A stretch of DNA of 8,719 nt from UBA2450 sp045132035 (lineage in GTDB: Bacteria; Bacillota_I; Bacilli_A; RFN20; CAG-826): positions 1 to 8,719 of the forward strand of contig JBGURM010000040.1 of NCBI GenBank assembly GCA_045132035.1, given 5' to 3'. Shown piece after piece: positions 6,633 to 8,719 of the stretch (position 1 is the stretch's first letter; the number at the start of each line of letters is the position of its first letter). A program made the position numbers and the translations under genes. The notes under the pieces were generated by a model. It was given only the letters and a program-made list of their open reading frames with translations. It ran no database searches and was not told the DNA's origin.

Positions 6633-8057
6633 TTAAATAATTGATTTATATAGTTCGTGGTAAGATTCACCACTTCTTTGCCAACTATTGTCAGTACTTA
6701 GGGCGTTTCTTACAAGTTTTTTGAATATTTCTTTATGGTTGATATAAATATCATGAGCGTATAAGCAAGTTCTATTCATATCCCAAGTGGAGAAATCATC
6801 AAAGCCAAAGCCGTTACTAGTTTCTTCGTTATGACCATCATAATTGATGACTGAATCTCTTAAGCCACCTGTACGACGAACGATTGGTAAAGTTCCATAT
6901 CTTTGAGCAATCATTTGACCTAAGCCACATGGTTCAAAGAGTGATGGCATTAAGAAGAAATCACTACCAGCGTAAATTTGGTGAGCAAGTTTGTTATTAT
7001 ATCCAACATAAATTCCAACATGTTTTGGGAATTCTTTGTGGAGTTTTTCCATCTCTTGTTCACAAGCGGATTCGCCACTACCAAGTAAGACGACATTTGC
7101 GCCTTTATTCACTAATTCTCTAACCGCAGAGAAGACAAGGTTCATACCTTTTTGCCATGTCACTCTACTCACTAGTGAGTATAATGGAGCGGATTCGTTT
7201 TCTAAATTAAATTCCTTCAAGATTGCTTTTTTGTTTTCTTCTTTTCCGGAAACGTAATTCTTCAAACTGAATTCTTTAGCGATAAGTTTGTCATTACTTG
7301 GATTAAATTCTTCGTAATCAATTCCGTTAAGAATTCCGCAGAAATCATATTCACGGAAGCGAAGAACTTCATTTAATCCCATGCTTCCTTCAGGTGTTAA
7401 TAATTCATTTCTGTGGTTTGGTGAAACAGTTGTCACTTTAGTCGCATAAATAATTGCGGATTTTAAAGTTGAAACACGACCACCAAATTCCACTTGGCCA
7501 CTATAATAGAGTCGATCTGGTAAATTATATAAATTACCAAGTGAATATTTGTCTAAAATACCTTGGAAAGCAGGGTTATGGATTGTAAAGACGAATTTAC
7601 TGTCTTTATAGAATTCCATATTATTTTCTCTAATGTAACAGAATAACATTCCAGGTTGCCAGTCATGGGCGTGGATGATATCTGGTTTAAAGTTAATTAA
7701 AGGCATAAGATGCGCGAGTGCCATAGTGTAGAAAGCAAAGCGTTCACCATCATCGTCATATCCATATATCACATCTCGTTCAAAATAATGTTGGTTTTCT
7801 AAGAAATAATAATGGATGCCATCTCTAACGAGATGGAAAACGTTAGCGCTTTCTTTTCTCCAACTTAAATTGACATTCACTGTAGCGACATATTCATAAT
7901 CAAGTCCTAAGGATTTGATTTTGTTATATAAAGGGAGGAAGATTGCAACTTCTTCTCCTAATCTCACCATTTCTTTGCTTAATGCGTAGGTGACATCCGC
8001 TAATCCACCAGTTTTAACAAAAGGATTAGCTTCGCTACAAGCCATTGCGATTTTCAT
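6633..8057 (-). CDS. glgA: Glycogen synthase (ADP-glucose type, GT5)
   Basis: Transfers glucose from ADP-glucose to the non-reducing end of an alpha-1,4-glucan in cytoplasmic glycogen synthesis. The 474-residue GT-B enzyme matches the family length (about 477). The N-terminal domain has K15 in KTGGLADV (ADP-glucose binding), HAHDWQPGML at 129-138 with H131, FTIHNPAFQG at 157-166 and TTVSP at 209-213. The C-terminal domain has SRVTWQKG at 297-304 with R298 and K303, the catalytic-site glutamate E375 in LFEPCGLGQ, and RRTGGLRDSV at 394-403. All match the well-studied E. coli enzyme in order and spacing. The start overlaps the glgD stop by 1 nt (TAATG) with AAGGAG 10 nt upstream, so the two are one translational unit. 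The gene is followed directly by leuS; no glycogen phosphorylase (glgP) follows within the window, unlike the Bacillus glgBCDAP order. Identification is firm. Confidence 0.97.
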   Translation of the reverse strand: MKIAMACSEANPFVKTGGLADVTYALSKEMVRLGEEVAIFLPLYNKIKSLGLDYEYVATVNVNLSWRKESANVFHLVRDGIHYYFLENQHYFERDVIYGYDDDGERFAFYTMALAHLMPLINFKPDIIHAHDWQPGMLFCYIRENNMEFYKDSKFVFTIHNPAFQGILDKYSLGNLYNLPDRLYYSGQVEFGGRVSTLKSAIIYATKVTTVSPNHRNELLTPEGSMGLNEVLRFREYDFCGILNGIDYEEFNPSNDKLIAKEFSLKNYVSGKEENKKAILKEFNLENESAPLYSLVSRVTWQKGMNLVFSAVRELVNKGANVVLLGSGESACEQEMEKLHKEFPKHVGIYVGYNNKLAHQIYAGSDFFLMPSLFEPCGLGQMIAQRYGTLPIVRRTGGLRDSVINYDGHNEETSNGFGFDDFSTWDMNRTCLYAHDIYINHKEIFKKLVRNALSTDNSWQRSGESYHELYKSII

Positions 8058-8719
8058 TAGATTTTTGCTCCTTGAGAAATAACGATAAAGTCATCATCTG
8101 TGCCAGTTAATTTTTTAACGTTAACAATAGTTGCGTTTTTATCTGAGAGAACGTGATCAAGTTTGACGTCTCTACCCACTAATGTCTTAGAGAAAATGAT
8201 GGAGTTTTTAACTTCGGCACCTTTTTCAATAACTACTTCTCTAGAAATAATGCAGTTATGAACTTTGCCTTTAATAATAGCACCATTAGAGATGAAGCTA
8301 TTTTTCACATCAGCGTCTTTGCCATAAAGTGCTGGAGGTGTGCTATGTGTTGTTGTGTAAATTGGCCAATCTTCGATAAATAAGCGATTTCTTGTGTGAT
8401 AATTGAGTAAATCAAGAGAGTGATTAACATAATTATCTAAAGATAAGATTGGGACAACAAATCCATCAAAAGCGTAACCTTTAACTTCCGCCATTTCCTC
8501 TTCGATAAAGAAGTTAATTACATCTTGCAAGGAGAAGAATTGAGAAATCTTTGGTGCTTCGTTTAACAATTTTCTAAGCATTTTCTTGTTGATAATGAAT
8601 GTATCTAAAGAGACATCAGCTTCCGAGGCTCTTCCGATATTCTTACTGACTTTTGAAACGTTGCCTGCTGCGTTAAATTTATATTTATCGCATCTGAGAT
8701 ATTCTTTGTCAGCATCTTC
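8057..8719 (-). CDS. glgD: GlgD, ADP-glucose pyrophosphorylase regulatory-type subunit (5' end off window)
   Basis: Works with GlgC to make ADP-glucose, the donor used by GlgA next door. The frame is open through the right edge, so the Met at 8579-8581 is internal, not the start: upstream codons encode NIGRASEADVSLDTFIINKK, which matches the GlgD segment leading into the helix before the C-terminal domain. The window holds 220 residues of a protein usually about 370, so roughly the first 150 (most of the nucleotidyltransferase domain) are missing. The rest shows NRLFIEDWPIYTTTHSTPP followed by left-handed beta-helix hexapeptide repeats (ALYGKDADVKNSFIS, AIIKGKVHNCIIS, VVIEKGAEVKNSIIF, TLVGRDVKLDHVL) and a GlgD-like tail ending DDDFIVISQGAKI. 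GlgD over GlgC is preferred because of this tail, the SLDTFIINKK segment and the position just before glgA. In Bacillus GlgD is thought to enhance GlgC rather than act alone. A glgC gene probably lies just beyond the right edge (inference). Confidence 0.87.
   Translation of the reverse strand, partial: EDADKEYLRCDKYKFNAAGNVSKVSKNIGRASEADVSLDTFIINKKMLRKLLNEAPKISQFFSLQDVINFFIEEEMAEVKGYAFDGFVVPILSLDNYVNHSLDLLNYHTRNRLFIEDWPIYTTTHSTPPALYGKDADVKNSFISNGAIIKGKVHNCIISREVVIEKGAEVKNSIIFSKTLVGRDVKLDHVLSDKNATIVNVKKLTGTDDDFIVISQGAKI
8068..8073 (-). promoter_or_regulatory. Shine-Dalgarno of glgA
   Basis: Minus-strand AAGGAG, 10 nt before the ATG at 8057 and inside the last codons of glgD. It supports the chosen glgA start along with the KIAMACSEANPFVKTGG N-terminus, which begins where GlgA proteins normally do. 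Confidence 0.65.

Noticed and set aside
6884..7257. Two overlapping plus-strand open frames (6884-7123 and 7036-7257).
   Set aside because: Both are antisense to the conserved GlgA C-terminal domain and overlap each other in different frames.
8057..8581. A 174-residue standalone protein starting at the Met at 8579-8581.
   Set aside because: Codons upstream stay open to the window edge and encode recognisable GlgD sequence, so this is the 3' part of a longer gene.
1..8719. UGA read as tryptophan, as in mycoplasmas.
   Set aside because: TGA ends pepV and trmB exactly at ATGA junctions with the next gene, and conserved tryptophans are encoded by TGG, so the standard code applies.
1..8719. CRISPR arrays, insertion sequences, tRNA genes, attachment sites or phage and defence genes.
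   Set aside because: Nearly all of the window is accounted for by eight conserved metabolic or translation genes, and I saw no regularly spaced repeats, terminal inverted repeats or tRNA-like sequence.

Overview
The window is an AT-rich, densely packed stretch of bacterial chromosome. All eight genes lie on the minus strand, so the reading order runs from the right end to the left. The closest protein matches I recognise are to low-GC Bacillota (Bacilli/Mollicutes-like): Bacillus-type LeuRS, PepV, TrmB, a YtpR-like protein and a GlgD/GlgA pair. UGA is a stop codon here (it ends pepV and trmB) and tryptophan is read from UGG, so this is not a UGA=Trp mycoplasma. A standard-code lineage such as Acholeplasmatales, Erysipelotrichales or an uncultured gut Bacilli group fits, but the sequence does not settle which.

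Layout in transcription order: glgD (5' end off the right edge), glgA, a 58-nt gap, leuS, coaX-like pantothenate kinase, pepV dipeptidase, trmB tRNA methyltransferase, a small YtpR-like protein, and nicotinate phosphoribosyltransferase (3' end off the left edge). Apart from the 58-nt gap, neighbours overlap by 1 or 4 nt or are separated by 1 to 4 nt, so most of the window looks like one or two polycistronic transcripts with translational coupling. No stretch longer than 300 nt lacks a gene.

Functionally the window joins two blocks. The right block makes glycogen: GlgD is the regulatory-type subunit paired with GlgC in ADP-glucose supply, and GlgA is the chain-elongating synthase. The left block is housekeeping and salvage: leucine charging (LeuS), tRNA m7G46 modification (TrmB), dipeptide breakdown (PepV), entry into CoA from pantothenate (CoaX) and entry into NAD from nicotinate (PncB). 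Uptake of B3 and B5 vitamins and peptides would fit a host-associated or fastidious organism, but that is inference.

I found no mobile element, CRISPR array, RNA gene, phage feature or defence system, and nothing resembling an undescribed multi-gene system. The points most worth a second look are the shortened YtpR-like protein, which seems to have lost part of its tRNA-binding fold, and the CoaX homologue with several altered family motifs.
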